A stretch of 64,000 nucleotides of DNA, taken from positions 124,001 to 188,000 of the forward strand of contig NZ_JAAAMT010000003.1 of NCBI RefSeq assembly GCF_009905435.1, written 5' to 3'. The translations under genes were made by a program, and so were the position numbers. Below are positions 30,846 through 39,372 of the stretch, in pieces; position 1 is the stretch's first letter; the number at the start of each line of letters is the position of its first letter. Under the pieces are notes generated by a model that was not told the origin of the DNA, did no database searches, and saw only the letters and a program-made list of their open reading frames with translations. Source of the DNA: Pseudomonas sp. R5(2019). Lineage in GTDB: Bacteria > Pseudomonadota > Gammaproteobacteria > Pseudomonadales > Pseudomonadaceae.

Positions 30846-31277
30846 AAAACGCGAGTGCTGATCGAGCGGACCTCGCCCTGAAACCACCCAGGGAAGACGC
30901 TAACGCTCCTGATCATCAGGCTGCTCGCGCTCATTAAAAAAGTCTGGACTCGTATTTTCATTATCAAACCAACTGCCCCAAATCTCTCCTTCGTGACGCG
31001 CTGAATCTTCTTCAGCGCCGATTTCCCGGCTATTTCGACCCCATAAATCTAATGTATTTCTCCCCAACGCCCCCCCCAACCCATTAATTTCATTACACTT
31101 TCTAACGAAAAAATCTTCAGCTGAATACATCTGAGAGTCACCTTGCGCACTTATCTGTAAGAAACATCCCACAGACATAAACGAACAGTCTTACTTGCAA
31201 ATTTATTGATATATTTTGCAGTCAAATCTACGCTTCAAGTGTCACAACTTCGTGACCAATCAAAAAAGGATTAACTC
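30846..31277. other. AT-rich gap before the peptide gene
   Basis: About 430 bp, strikingly AT-rich from 31140 on. It contains one possible small minus-strand gene (30900-31130), a TATATT at 31210-31215 that may be a -10 for the peptide operon, and a small dyad GTCAC-AACTTC-GTGAC (31241-31256) just before the peptide Shine-Dalgarno. No clear -35 was found. Confidence 0.5.
30900..31130 (-). CDS. Possible small acidic protein (76 aa)
   Basis: A minus-strand frame of 76 codons from an ATG at 31130, preceded by AAGGTGA about 7 nt upstream. The product begins MYSAEDFFVRKCNEINGLGG, is acidic and rich in Asn, Trp and Phe (DLWGRNS and EIWGSWFDNEN), and ends REQPDDQER. No other gene covers this stretch. 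The frame also continues to an ATG at 31178. It resembles no family I know; it could be a chance frame or an accessory peptide of the adjacent cluster, from which it diverges. Confidence 0.35.
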   Translation of the reverse strand: MYSAEDFFVRKCNEINGLGGALGRNTLDLWGRNSREIGAEEDSARHEGEIWGSWFDNENTSPDFFNEREQPDDQER

Positions 31278-31343
31278 ATGAAAACTATCCAACTGGAATC
31301 AAAAAAGCTTGCCAACCTCAACTGCCTGGCTAAAGCCAAGTAA
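31278..31343 (+). CDS. 21-residue peptide gene heading the oxidase/oxygenase cluster
   Basis: The ATG at 31278 follows AAGGA with a 7-nt spacer, one of the best ribosome-binding sites in the region. It encodes 21 residues: MKTIQLESKK, then LANLN, a single Cys at position 16, and a basic tail LAKAK before TAA. Five Lys against one Glu make it strongly cationic. It is 61 bp upstream of a SagB-type oxidase gene in the same direction. The size, single cysteine and neighbours suggest a ribosomal precursor or scaffold peptide (compare PqqA in size only). Alternatives are a leader peptide controlling the operon or an antimicrobial/toxin peptide. No hairpin plus T-run follows, which argues against attenuation. 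Confidence 0.6.
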   Translation: MKTIQLESKKLANLNCLAKAK

Positions 31344-31404
31344 GAAAACTGAAACATGACAGAGTGGAGTGCCGGCCTCCCTCTGTCGACTCAAGGGCAA
31401 GATC

Positions 31405-32460
31405 ATGAAAGTAAATTCAAATTGCTTTTTCCTGGCTCGACCTCCGGCACTCATATACTGGTGCTACGAAACGCATGAGCAGATTGAGCTCACAGGCCCT
31501 TATCTTGAACGTCTAGTCGAACTCATATCAGGTACGGCAACCTACAGCGCGAAAAACGCCATAGATAGAGAATTCGCAGATCGTGGAATATTATGCCAGA
31601 GCGATGAACAGGCATGGGGCTGGGATGAACTCTCGAAAATATTTCATATTGGGACGAAGAATATCCCTTACTCTAACGTCCCAGAAACAGCTGAATCATG
31701 GGCCACAGCATATCTAGAACATTGCAATGAGGTACTGTCAAGCTCTCCACCTATTGAGAACTATGAGGTTCAGTCACAAAACCAAGAAAACATAGCCCTC
31801 CCTCCTATCTGCCCTCAGCCACTTTCGAAGGTGTTACTGAAAAGAAAAACATCGCGAAATTTTCAAAAGAAATGTGTTCCTCTTACCGAGATAAGCAACC
31901 TGCTGCACTACTCCCTAGGTTTTTTAGAGGAGAGGATGCTACAGGCGGATACAGGATTGCCGGAAAACCTCTGTCATCGTCGAAGCAGCCCCTCCGGAGG
32001 AGGGCTAAACGCCACCGAGGGGTACTTGTACGTTAAAAACGTTGATGGCCTCAATGCCGGATTTTATTATTACAACCCTCTCAACCATACGTTGACGGTA
32101 ACTTCGGCCGAAAGCAAATCAACACTGGGCGAATTGTTATCTGGGCAGCATTTTTCCGACGACTTGGCATTCGGCATATTCCTAACCTCTCGACTCGACA
32201 AACTCTGGTGGAAATATGAACACTCACGAGCTTACCGAATGGCTTTTGTTGAAATAGGGCATATTTCACAGACCTTCCAATTACTGGCAACCGAAACAGG
32301 GCTATCCACATGGCTTACCGGCGCTTTGGATGAGAATAAAATTGAACCACTATTGAACATAAAAAACCCCGGCGAGCAGGTTTTATTTTTTATTGGCGCG
32401 GGAACAAGCACTGGAGGCCACATACCCGACGCACTGGACCAACTTATAAAAAGGCCATAG
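31405..32460 (+). CDS. SagB/ThcOx-type FMN-dependent dehydrogenase
   Basis: A 351-residue protein with an N-terminal domain of about 130 residues and a C-terminal nitroreductase-fold domain of the SagB/ThcOx family. Signatures are KRKTSRNF (148-153 region, FMN phosphate), RRSSPSGGGLNATEGYLY (192-209), AGFYYYNPLNHTL (218-230) and EIGHISQTFQLLATETGL (283-300). Characterised relatives use FMN to oxidise thiazolines/oxazolines in peptides. The frame opens at a GTG (31369), but the ATG at 31405 has AAGGG 7 nt upstream. No YcaO or other cyclodehydratase is nearby, so the substrate is unknown. Low GC marks it as acquired. Confidence 0.85.
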   Translation: MKVNSNCFFLARPPALIYWCYETHEQIELTGPYLERLVELISGTATYSAKNAIDREFADRGILCQSDEQAWGWDELSKIFHIGTKNIPYSNVPETAESWATAYLEHCNEVLSSSPPIENYEVQSQNQENIALPPICPQPLSKVLLKRKTSRNFQKKCVPLTEISNLLHYSLGFLEERMLQADTGLPENLCHRRSSPSGGGLNATEGYLYVKNVDGLNAGFYYYNPLNHTLTVTSAESKSTLGELLSGQHFSDDLAFGIFLTSRLDKLWWKYEHSRAYRMAFVEIGHISQTFQLLATETGLSTWLTGALDENKIEPLLNIKNPGEQVLFFIGAGTSTGGHIPDALDQLIKRP

Positions 32461-32474
32461 GGGGAAGTATCGAC

Positions 32475-33410
32475 ATGCGCATTAACCTTCCAAGTTCTTT
32501 TATAGTAGAAAACTGGGATACTCGCTCATCGGTGAGATCACGAAAGAATCAATATTACCTAACACAGGAGGTCCTTACTGCATCAGATACAAAAGATTGG
32601 TTCCCAACTTCAATGCTACCCTTTTTGCAAACCCCGATCATCCAATGCTCTTCTATACAAACCCAGAAAGCGCTGCAAGCCAGCTACCTTGTGCATTTCC
32701 TGGATTACACAACAGAGCTCGAACATAAGGTTGTCAATCGTGCGCTAGAGATACTCATTCACGACGAATTAGAAATCACCCTTCCAGAGAGCTGGAAGCA
32801 AGCAGGACTTCAGCTATACACGGATGAAGCATATCACGCGCTGTTCTCTCACCAACTATCAGAGCAAATTTCAAAATTATTCAACATCCAGAGAACAAAA
32901 TCGATACGTCTGACGAAGCTGGCAGACACCATCAGTTCGACGTCGGAAGACAATCTTCCACTGCTAATGTTCATTGTGGGATTTATTTCCGAAACACTGA
33001 TAGCAAAGGAGCTATTAAATATTTCACAACAACAAGTCATCAGGCCAGTCCTGAGCATGTTTATCGATCACCTTCAGGACGAGGCAAGGCATGCAAAATA
33101 CTTTTCAGCCTGCTTCACCTATGTCTGGCAAAAACTTCAACCCGACAGGCAAGCGTACGCCGCCTCGATACTTCCAAAACTCATAAAAATATTCTGCCTG
33201 TTCGACGAAAACTGGCTACTAAAAAACTTAAAAAAATCTGGATTTCCAGATCAAACAGCAAAAGAAGTGCTATTTCAAATACCCAAATCCAATAACAACT
33301 TAAACAACATGAAGTCAATGCTCGAAACGCTTAGAAACAATGGGGTATTTAAAGCAGCACAGCATCGTGACTTCTTTGACAAAGAAGGAATTATCGTCGA
33401 TGAGCCTTGA
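32475..33410 (+). CDS. AurF-like diiron oxygenase (possible N-oxygenase)
   Basis: A 311-residue, mostly helical protein with the complete ligand pattern of the AurF family of non-haem diiron N-oxygenases: Glu83 (TTELEH), Glu118-x2-His121 (DEAYH), Glu173 (ISETL), then His199-x3-Glu203-x2-His206 (DHLQDEARH). The 35-residue spacing between the first two glutamates matches AurF. Known members oxidise aryl or alkyl amines to hydroxylamines or nitro groups. GGGGAAG lies 7 nt before the ATG; the gene starts 14 bp after the SagB-type gene and overlaps the transporter gene by 11 bp, so all three are coupled. Substrate not known. Confidence 0.8.
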   Translation: MRINLPSSFIVENWDTRSSVRSRKNQYYLTQEVLTASDTKDWFPTSMLPFLQTPIIQCSSIQTQKALQASYLVHFLDYTTELEHKVVNRALEILIHDELEITLPESWKQAGLQLYTDEAYHALFSHQLSEQISKLFNIQRTKSIRLTKLADTISSTSEDNLPLLMFIVGFISETLIAKELLNISQQQVIRPVLSMFIDHLQDEARHAKYFSACFTYVWQKLQPDRQAYAASILPKLIKIFCLFDENWLLKNLKKSGFPDQTAKEVLFQIPKSNNNLNNMKSMLETLRNNGVFKAAQHRDFFDKEGIIVDEP

Positions 33411-34617
33411 TCAAGCAGAGCCATCAAATCGACGAGCACCACTTCTTTCGTTGATGGTATTAATGACCGCCCTTGGAGTCTTCCCTCTCGACGTCATACT
33501 CCCATCATTCCCAGCTCTCTCTGAACATTTTTCGGCGCCTGCTTCGAACATAGCTTATTCCGTCAGCCTCTTTGCTGTCGGGGTGGCATTATCGCAACTC
33601 GCACTGGGCCCTTTATCTGACAGATTCGGACGGAAAAACGTTCTACTGGCTGGCCTGTTCGTTGCATCGATAGGCTCAATTGGATGCATTTATTCAAACG
33701 ACTTTCAGATCTATATGACCTTCAGGCTAGTGCAAGCCATAGGGTGCGGAAGTTTTGTTATCAGCCACGCTATCATTCAAGACACCTTCACCCCACAACA
33801 TAGAAATAGCGCGAGAATTTTGTTAACCACCACCAGCGGTGTGTTTATTTCACTTTCACCCTTATTGGGCTCAATACTCCAGTCACATTGGAACTGGCCA
33901 GGCAGCTTTTTCACCTTCGCAATACTTTCCGCCTTAGCCATTTGCTTTTCGGCACTTCTTCTAAAAAATTCGCCAGACAGCGTTTCCACTACTGAAGCCG
34001 GCATAATTTCCACCTATCAAAAAATCCTGATGAACCCGCGCTTTTCGGTCTACTCATCCATTTCAGGAATCACATTCGCCTGTCATTTTTCATTCATTGT
34101 GGTTTCCCCCATCTTATTCATGGACACGTTAGGGCTGTCCGCGAACCAATTCGGACTGACATTTATGCTTTATGGATTCGCCTATATGTGCGGCGGCGCA
34201 TTTGCAGGTTTAGTTCACCGCCACATGACTCCCCTGCAGCAAATGACTTTAGGCCTGATATTAATAGTCGGTTCGGGATCAATTCTTTGGATCCTGTCGC
34301 ACCATCCGCTCACCCCTTACACATTGATTATTCCCATGATCATCTGCACTGCCGGCACAACGATCACCCGGCCCGCTGCGACCTCACTGGCCCTTGAATT
34401 GAATCCAGCTGCCGCAGGAGCTTCTGCGTCGCTTCTCAACACGTTCGTGTTTGCCATAGGCGGGGTCATCAGCAGCATCATTGCGCATTTCATCAACCAT
34501 CTGTCAGTCACCTTGGCACTGTCTTTTGCAGGTCTGGGCATACTCGGGCTACTGTTGATCAGGGTTTTGCCAAAAGAACAAGACGACAAGCTTCACCCTT
34601 CGGAGGATAGGCTTTGA
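33400..34617 (+). CDS. MFS exporter, Bcr/CflA type
   Basis: A 405-residue, twelve-helix major facilitator protein of the drug:H+ antiporter-1 group related to Bcr/CflA. It has an N-terminal PLDVILPSFPAL (helix 1, typical of Bcr/CflA), the MFS motif A LGPLSDRFGRKNVLLAG (loop 2-3) and RLVQAIGCGSFVISHAII in helix 4-5. AAGGAA lies before the ATG at 33400, which overlaps the end of the diiron oxygenase gene by 11 bp. It most probably exports, or confers self-resistance to, the product of the cluster. Confidence 0.88.
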   Translation: MSLDQAEPSNRRAPLLSLMVLMTALGVFPLDVILPSFPALSEHFSAPASNIAYSVSLFAVGVALSQLALGPLSDRFGRKNVLLAGLFVASIGSIGCIYSNDFQIYMTFRLVQAIGCGSFVISHAIIQDTFTPQHRNSARILLTTTSGVFISLSPLLGSILQSHWNWPGSFFTFAILSALAICFSALLLKNSPDSVSTTEAGIISTYQKILMNPRFSVYSSISGITFACHFSFIVVSPILFMDTLGLSANQFGLTFMLYGFAYMCGGAFAGLVHRHMTPLQQMTLGLILIVGSGSILWILSHHPLTPYTLIIPMIICTAGTTITRPAATSLALELNPAAAGASASLLNTFVFAIGGVISSIIAHFINHLSVTLALSFAGLGILGLLLIRVLPKEQDDKLHPSEDRL

Positions 34618-34865
34618 TCAACATCGTTCTCCCTTAATAAATCCCCCTGCCATCCATTGCACCATTCCTTCACGCCGCCAGCGGTGTAGAATCGGCCTAT
34701 TCATCGCCAGTCATCCCCGGCGGGTTTTATGAGCTCTGGCCGAGCGCGCGGCGATCCCGCGACGTCACCGGCTTCATCCGTACCAGCGGCCACCTGCCTT
34801 CGGTACAAAGGACAAGAGAAGCTCACTCCCCTTTTTGATACCTGATTAGCCGCCAGGAGTGCTTA

Positions 34866-36707
34866 ATGCCTGATTACCGCTCGAAAACGTCCACCCACGG
34901 CCGCAATATGGCCGGCGCACGCGCCCTGTGGCGCGCCACCGGGATGAAAGACGCCGATTTCAAGAAACCGATCATTGCCATCGCCAACTCGTTCACTCAG
35001 TTCGTACCGGGCCATGTGCACCTCAAAGACCTGGGCCAGCTGGTTGCCCGCGAGATCGAACGCGCCGGTGGCGTGGCGAAGGAATTCAACACCATCGCGG
35101 TCGATGACGGCATCGCCATGGGCCATGACGGCATGCTCTATTCGCTGCCAAGCCGCGAAATCATCGCCGACTCGGTGGAGTACATGGTCAACGCGCACTG
35201 CGCCGACGCCATTGTCTGCATCTCCAACTGCGACAAGATCACCCCCGGTATGCTGATGGCCGCCCTGCGCCTGAACATCCCGGTGATCTTCGTTTCCGGC
35301 GGGCCGATGGAAGCCGGCAAGACCAAACTCGCCAGCCACGGCCTGGACCTGGTCGATGCCATGGTGATCGCCGCCGACTCCAGCGCTTCCGACGAGAAAG
35401 TCGCCGAGTACGAGCGCAGCGCCTGCCCGACCTGCGGTTCGTGCTCCGGCATGTTCACCGCCAACTCGATGAACTGCCTGACCGAAGCCCTGGGCCTGGC
35501 CCTGCCGGGCAACGGTTCGACCCTGGCGACCCACAGCGACCGTGAGCAGCTGTTCCTTCAGGCCGGCCGCACCATCGTCGAGCTGTGCCAGCGCTACTAC
35601 ATCGAAAACGATGAGTCGGTATTGCCGCGCAATATCGCCAACTTCAAGGCGTTCGAGAACGCCATGATGCTCGACATCGCCATGGGCGGTTCGACCAACA
35701 CCATCCTGCACTTGCTGGCCGCAGCCCAGGAAGCCGAGATCGATTTCGACCTGCGCGACATCGACCGTCTGTCCCGTAGCGTGCCGCAACTGTGCAAGGT
35801 GGCGCCGAACATCCAGAAATACCACATGGAAGATGTGCACCGCGCCGGCGGCATCTTCAGCATCCTCGGCTCGCTGGCCCGTGGCGGCCTGCTGCACACC
35901 CAACTGCCGACCGTGCACAGCCGCAGCATGGAAGAAGCCATCGCCAAGTGGGACATCACCCAGACTGACGACGAAGCGGTGCACCACTTCTTCAAGGCCG
36001 GCCCTGCCGGTATTCCGACCCAGACCGCGTTCAGCCAGTCGACCCGTTGGGAAACCCTGGATGACGACCGTGAAAACGGCTGCATCCGCAGCTTCGAGCA
36101 CGCCTACTCGAAAGAAGGCGGCCTGGCCGTGCTGTACGGCAACATCGCGCTGGACGGCTGCGTGGTGAAAACCGCCGGCGTCGACGAGTCGATCCATGTG
36201 TTCGAAGGCAACGCGAAGATCTTCGAAAGCCAGGACAGCGCCGTACGCGGCATCCTCGCTGACGAAGTGAAGGCCGGCGACATCGTGATCATCCGTTACG
36301 AAGGCCCGAAAGGCGGCCCGGGCATGCAGGAAATGCTGTACCCGACCTCGTACCTGAAGTCCAAAGGCCTGGGCAAGGCCTGCGCCCTGCTCACCGACGG
36401 CCGCTTCTCCGGCGGTACCTCGGGCCTGTCCATCGGCCATGCTTCACCAGAAGCGGCTGCTGGCGGCGCGATTGGTCTGGTGCAGGACGGCGACAAGGTG
36501 CTGATCGACATTCCGAACCGTTCGATCAACCTGTTGGTCAGCGATGAAGAACTGGCTGCGCGCCGCGTCGAGCAGGACAAGAAGGGCTGGAAACCGGTCG
36601 AGAATCGTCCACGCAAAGTGACCACGGCGCTGAAGGCTTATGCACTGTTGGCGACTAGTGCCGACAAGGGTGCTGTGCGTAACAAGGCGATGCTTGACGG
36701 GCTGTAA
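34866..36707 (+). CDS. ilvD: Dihydroxy-acid dehydratase
   Basis: IlvD dehydrates dihydroxy acids in valine, leucine and isoleucine synthesis with an iron-sulfur cluster. The 613-residue product starts [19 protein letters not shown] and has the Fe-S cysteines and signatures [12 protein letters not shown] and [19 protein letters not shown], plus [20 protein letters not shown] near the C-terminus. CAGGAG precedes the ATG by 7 nt. A 250-bp leader with no recognisable attenuator separates it from the accessory cluster; core codon usage and GC resume here. Confidence 0.97.
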   Translation: MPDYRSKTSTHGRNMAGARALWRATGMKDADFKKPIIAIANSFTQFVPGHVHLKDLGQLVAREIERAGGVAKEFNTIAVDDGIAMGHDGMLYSLPSREIIADSVEYMVNAHCADAIVCISNCDKITPGMLMAALRLNIPVIFVSGGPMEAGKTKLASHGLDLVDAMVIAADSSASDEKVAEYERSACPTCGSCSGMFTANSMNCLTEALGLALPGNGSTLATHSDREQLFLQAGRTIVELCQRYYIENDESVLPRNIANFKAFENAMMLDIAMGGSTNTILHLLAAAQEAEIDFDLRDIDRLSRSVPQLCKVAPNIQKYHMEDVHRAGGIFSILGSLARGGLLHTQLPTVHSRSMEEAIAKWDITQTDDEAVHHFFKAGPAGIPTQTAFSQSTRWETLDDDRENGCIRSFEHAYSKEGGLAVLYGNIALDGCVVKTAGVDESIHVFEGNAKIFESQDSAVRGILADEVKAGDIVIIRYEGPKGGPGMQEMLYPTSYLKSKGLGKACALLTDGRFSGGTSGLSIGHASPEAAAGGAIGLVQDGDKVLIDIPNRSINLLVSDEELAARRVEQDKKGWKPVENRPRKVTTALKAYALLATSADKGAVRNKAMLDGL

Positions 36708-36721
36708 GTATTTGCGGCAGC

Positions 36722-36751
36722 AAAAAACCGGCGCTCAGACGCCGGTTTTTT
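36722..36751. terminator. Bidirectional terminator between ilvD and darG
   Basis: CCGGCG-CTCAGA-CGCCGG (36728-36745) flanked by A6 and T6; it can end transcription of both convergent genes. Confidence 0.92.
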
Positions 36752-36777
36752 GTTGCCTCAAGAAATGCTGAAGGCAG

Positions 36778-37872
36778 TCAATTCAAAGTGAGCGCTGTGG
36801 ATTGAACTAAATCAAATGGTCGCAACCGGCTCAAAGCAATCGCGAGGGAATCGTCGTCGAACAGCTGATTTTTTCGCGCTGCTGAACCCTTCCCACCCGC
36901 CCATGAACGAAGTCCCGTTCGAACTGCTTCAACCGTTGGCTCCACTCCCTCACAGTTCACTAGCCAATCCACTGTAGCCAGAAGCTCCATGCCATATGGC
37001 GATTCAAACCCATCGATCAGCTCAGAAGTGAATTCCAGTGCAGGCAGATACGTCTTCGCTTCACTGTTCAGATAGGCCTGGATAAAAGCTTTACGCCCTT
37101 CATCGAACCAAATGACATCCAACGGGCCGGCGTCACTGATCCGCTTGGCACAATGCAAGTAGCTGCCGTCAAGATTATCGAGCAGATGATCAAGGCGGTT
37201 GGCATAAGGTCCGTACCTATGGGCTACGAACTTCAATTCCAGAGGGTTGTCATCGGGCGAGAAGCGCTCGATCGCACGCTCCAGAAACCATGCGAGTTTC
37301 TGAATCTCCAACAAACTGCATTCCATTCCAAGAACCCAATAGCGCCGAACCAATTCTGCGATCAGAGCCCGCGCGGGGGTGAGATTCTCGACTCCGCTAC
37401 GCTTTGAGACATTTTGATACTGGTCAGTGGGCTCAAAGACGAGGACATCAGCATCAATATCGCTTAATACGGTCACTATCTGCTCACGAACCACAGACCA
37501 GGCTAAGCCGCCATTGCCCGCTCCAAGAGGAGGTATCGCTATCGACTTCACGTGCTGCTCGACCAGAAACTCGCGCAAGTCAATCAATCCATCGGTAATC
37601 CATGCTATCTGGGACGGAGATCGCCAGTGCCGCTTTGTAGGAAAGTTAACGATCCACCGAGGCCCATCCAGCTCACTCACTCTGGTGATGAACATTTTGC
37701 CGGTTTCAACCTGTTTGGCGTTACACGCAGCAGCGTACTGGCGGTAATTGTCAGCAAATCGCTCCTTGAACATCAAGGCGATACCTTTGCCCATCACACC
37801 GACGGTATTGACCGTGTTAACCAGCGCTTCGGCCTTGGCCTCAAGCAGGTTGCCTTGTGTAAACCTAATCAT
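36778..37872 (-). CDS. darG: DarG macrodomain antitoxin
   Basis: DarG removes ADP-ribose from DNA and binds its DarT partner. The 364-residue product starts [20 protein letters not shown] with a macrodomain ([13 protein letters not shown] in loop 1; [13 protein letters not shown] in loop 2) over residues 1-155, and a C-terminal domain ([33 protein letters not shown]) typical of DarG and implicated in toxin neutralisation. The frame is open upstream to 37968, but the ATG at 37872 overlaps the darT stop, as expected for coupled genes. Last of three genes. Confidence 0.9.
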   Translation of the reverse strand: MIRFTQGNLLEAKAEALVNTVNTVGVMGKGIALMFKERFADNYRQYAAACNAKQVETGKMFITRVSELDGPRWIVNFPTKRHWRSPSQIAWITDGLIDLREFLVEQHVKSIAIPPLGAGNGGLAWSVVREQIVTVLSDIDADVLVFEPTDQYQNVSKRSGVENLTPARALIAELVRRYWVLGMECSLLEIQKLAWFLERAIERFSPDDNPLELKFVAHRYGPYANRLDHLLDNLDGSYLHCAKRISDAGPLDVIWFDEGRKAFIQAYLNSEAKTYLPALEFTSELIDGFESPYGMELLATVDWLVNCEGVEPTVEAVRTGLRSWAGGKGSAARKNQLFDDDSLAIALSRLRPFDLVQSTALTLN

Positions 37873-38513
37873 CAGAAATACCACCCAGGTCGAGCATGAA
37901 CGGGAAGGTTCAGCTGACGCTGCTGAACCTCCTTTTCTACACGACGTTTCAACGCTTCGGTGTAGCAAACAATTCCCAAAAGACCAGCCGTCGGCACATG
38001 GCCATAAACCAACGCTTCAGCTTGGTAGCGCTCCATTTTGCGGGGATCGTCGGGGTCCCGCTTGAAATCACGGCGCTGGAGAATGCCCCAATCGATTTGG
38101 TCCAACTGCTCCAAATCGCTGTAGTAGCTCGCCCAGTGGGGATAGGCGTGTGCATTCGTGAACACAAAAGGCAGATCCAGGGACTGAACATGGTACAGGC
38201 TGGAGACAAGAATCACGATCTCTTCATTCTGACGCTGTTGTACTCCCCAGCCTGAATGAATGTTCTTCATCATCACCGAAAAAGGCGTGAAGTAGAACGG
38301 CACATAATCTGCGAGCGTACCGCCGGGGCTGATGGGTACCGCGCGATGATTTCGCTTACTGATCAAATCTGGATTGCCAATGTGGACGTATGCGGCAGAA
38401 AGCGACCCGGAGGCAACAGAATGCAGGCCGTTATCCAGCAACCAGGGAAGATTGTCTCGATGTACGATCCGCCAAATCAGCCCCTTGGCTGGGTTCAAAT
38501 TGCTATAGATCAT
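37872..38513 (-). CDS. darT: DarT ssDNA ADP-ribosyltransferase toxin
   Basis: DarT (DUF4433) attaches ADP-ribose from NAD to bases in single-stranded DNA and acts as a toxin and anti-phage effector. The 213-residue product shows the family signatures [19 protein letters not shown] (NAD site), [29 protein letters not shown] and [13 protein letters not shown], where Glu166 matches the catalytic glutamate. It starts at 38513, overlapping the upstream DarT-like gene by 4 bp (ATGA), and overlaps darG by one base. Confidence 0.88.
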   Translation of the reverse strand: MIYSNLNPAKGLIWRIVHRDNLPWLLDNGLHSVASGSLSAAYVHIGNPDLISKRNHRAVPISPGGTLADYVPFYFTPFSVMMKNIHSGWGVQQRQNEEIVILVSSLYHVQSLDLPFVFTNAHAYPHWASYYSDLEQLDQIDWGILQRRDFKRDPDDPRKMERYQAEALVYGHVPTAGLLGIVCYTEALKRRVEKEVQQRQLNLPVHARPGWYF

Positions 38514-39079
38514 CGAGGAAACATGTTCTCGTTGGTGTCGACCCAAAGACGAAAAGGCAGTGGTGCGACCAGCTCATCAATTTGGCGTTGCACGTGAGCT
38601 GAAGGCGTGAAAATTTTGAAAAAATCTTGCGGTGCTACAGCTTCCGGCGAAAGGCACTCTGCCATGCACACGCTCTTGGAAACCGGGTCATGATAGTCTC
38701 GAAGCTCCATCCTGTCCCAGTCTATCGCCGCCACACCAACCGCATAATCAAGCAACTCTATGTCCCGCACTGCAAGGGGATGCCGTGGAATAACCCGCCA
38801 GTTTCTCGCCTCGGCCAAGGTTCTTGACACTGTAATCAGCACGAATCGCTCATCTCGTCGGTCGCGGTGAACCCTCCCATCGAATGGATTGCCTGCAAAC
38901 CAATGGAAAGGAACAAAATTCTCGAGCTGTCGTTCACGCCGACCCGCTATGATTTCGGGATCAGCAACATCCCGGAATTCCTGCAGTTGCTCCCGAGGTA
39001 GCAGCCCTCTTCTCAAAATTGAGGGAATATTTGCAACGCTGGTCAAATGGTAGATGAGTGACTGGTCCCGAATAGGCAT
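38510..39079 (-). CDS. Second DarT-like (DUF4433) ADP-ribosyltransferase
   Basis: A 189-residue paralogue heading the dar operon. It has the DUF4433 N-terminal signature SLIYHLTSVANIPSILRRGL, then ADPEIIAGRRERQL and NFVPFHWFAGNPF in the places of the DarT YVPFYF region, and MAECLSPEAV with Glu141 as the likely equivalent of the catalytic glutamate. It diverges strongly from the DarT next door. AAGGAG lies 7 nt before the ATG at 39079; the frame opens further upstream (39187) without similarity. It may be a second toxin with another target, or an accessory factor; both are inference. Confidence 0.75.
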   Translation of the reverse strand: MPIRDQSLIYHLTSVANIPSILRRGLLPREQLQEFRDVADPEIIAGRRERQLENFVPFHWFAGNPFDGRVHRDRRDERFVLITVSRTLAEARNWRVIPRHPLAVRDIELLDYAVGVAAIDWDRMELRDYHDPVSKSVCMAECLSPEAVAPQDFFKIFTPSAHVQRQIDELVAPLPFRLWVDTNENMFPR

Positions 39080-39372
39080 CGATGAGCTCCTTGCAAACAG
39101 TTGATAGCCATAAGCCATCAAGCCGTAGCAGCTCCTCTTCATGTCGCCTGAGTGTCTAGACCACAAAATTGCAATCAGGTATTTCACCGATCTCGTTAAG
39201 CCGTGCAGCCTCCTACTGAATCACCTATGCATCCACGCCAAGGCCTTATTCTAAAAACGACGGTCGCCATTCCATCTCGATATAAATTCATTAGTTTTCA
39301 AGCTGTTAGCATTTCCGGTTCGCTATCGCGCACAGACGCGACACGCATCGCTATTTCTCGCTTGGAGCTTCA

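Noticed and set aside
31356..31478. 40-codon frame overlapping the start of the SagB-type gene
   Set aside because: No Shine-Dalgarno precedes its ATG and it overlaps the oxidase gene out of frame; the 21-codon frame just upstream has far better signals.
34618..34865. Attenuator or leader peptide before ilvD
   Set aside because: No short frame rich in branched-chain amino-acid codons and no terminator/antiterminator pair could be found.
34863..36440. 525-codon minus-strand frame opposite ilvD
   Set aside because: It is the mirror of ilvD in GC-rich sequence, with no recognisable domain; ilvD itself is certain.
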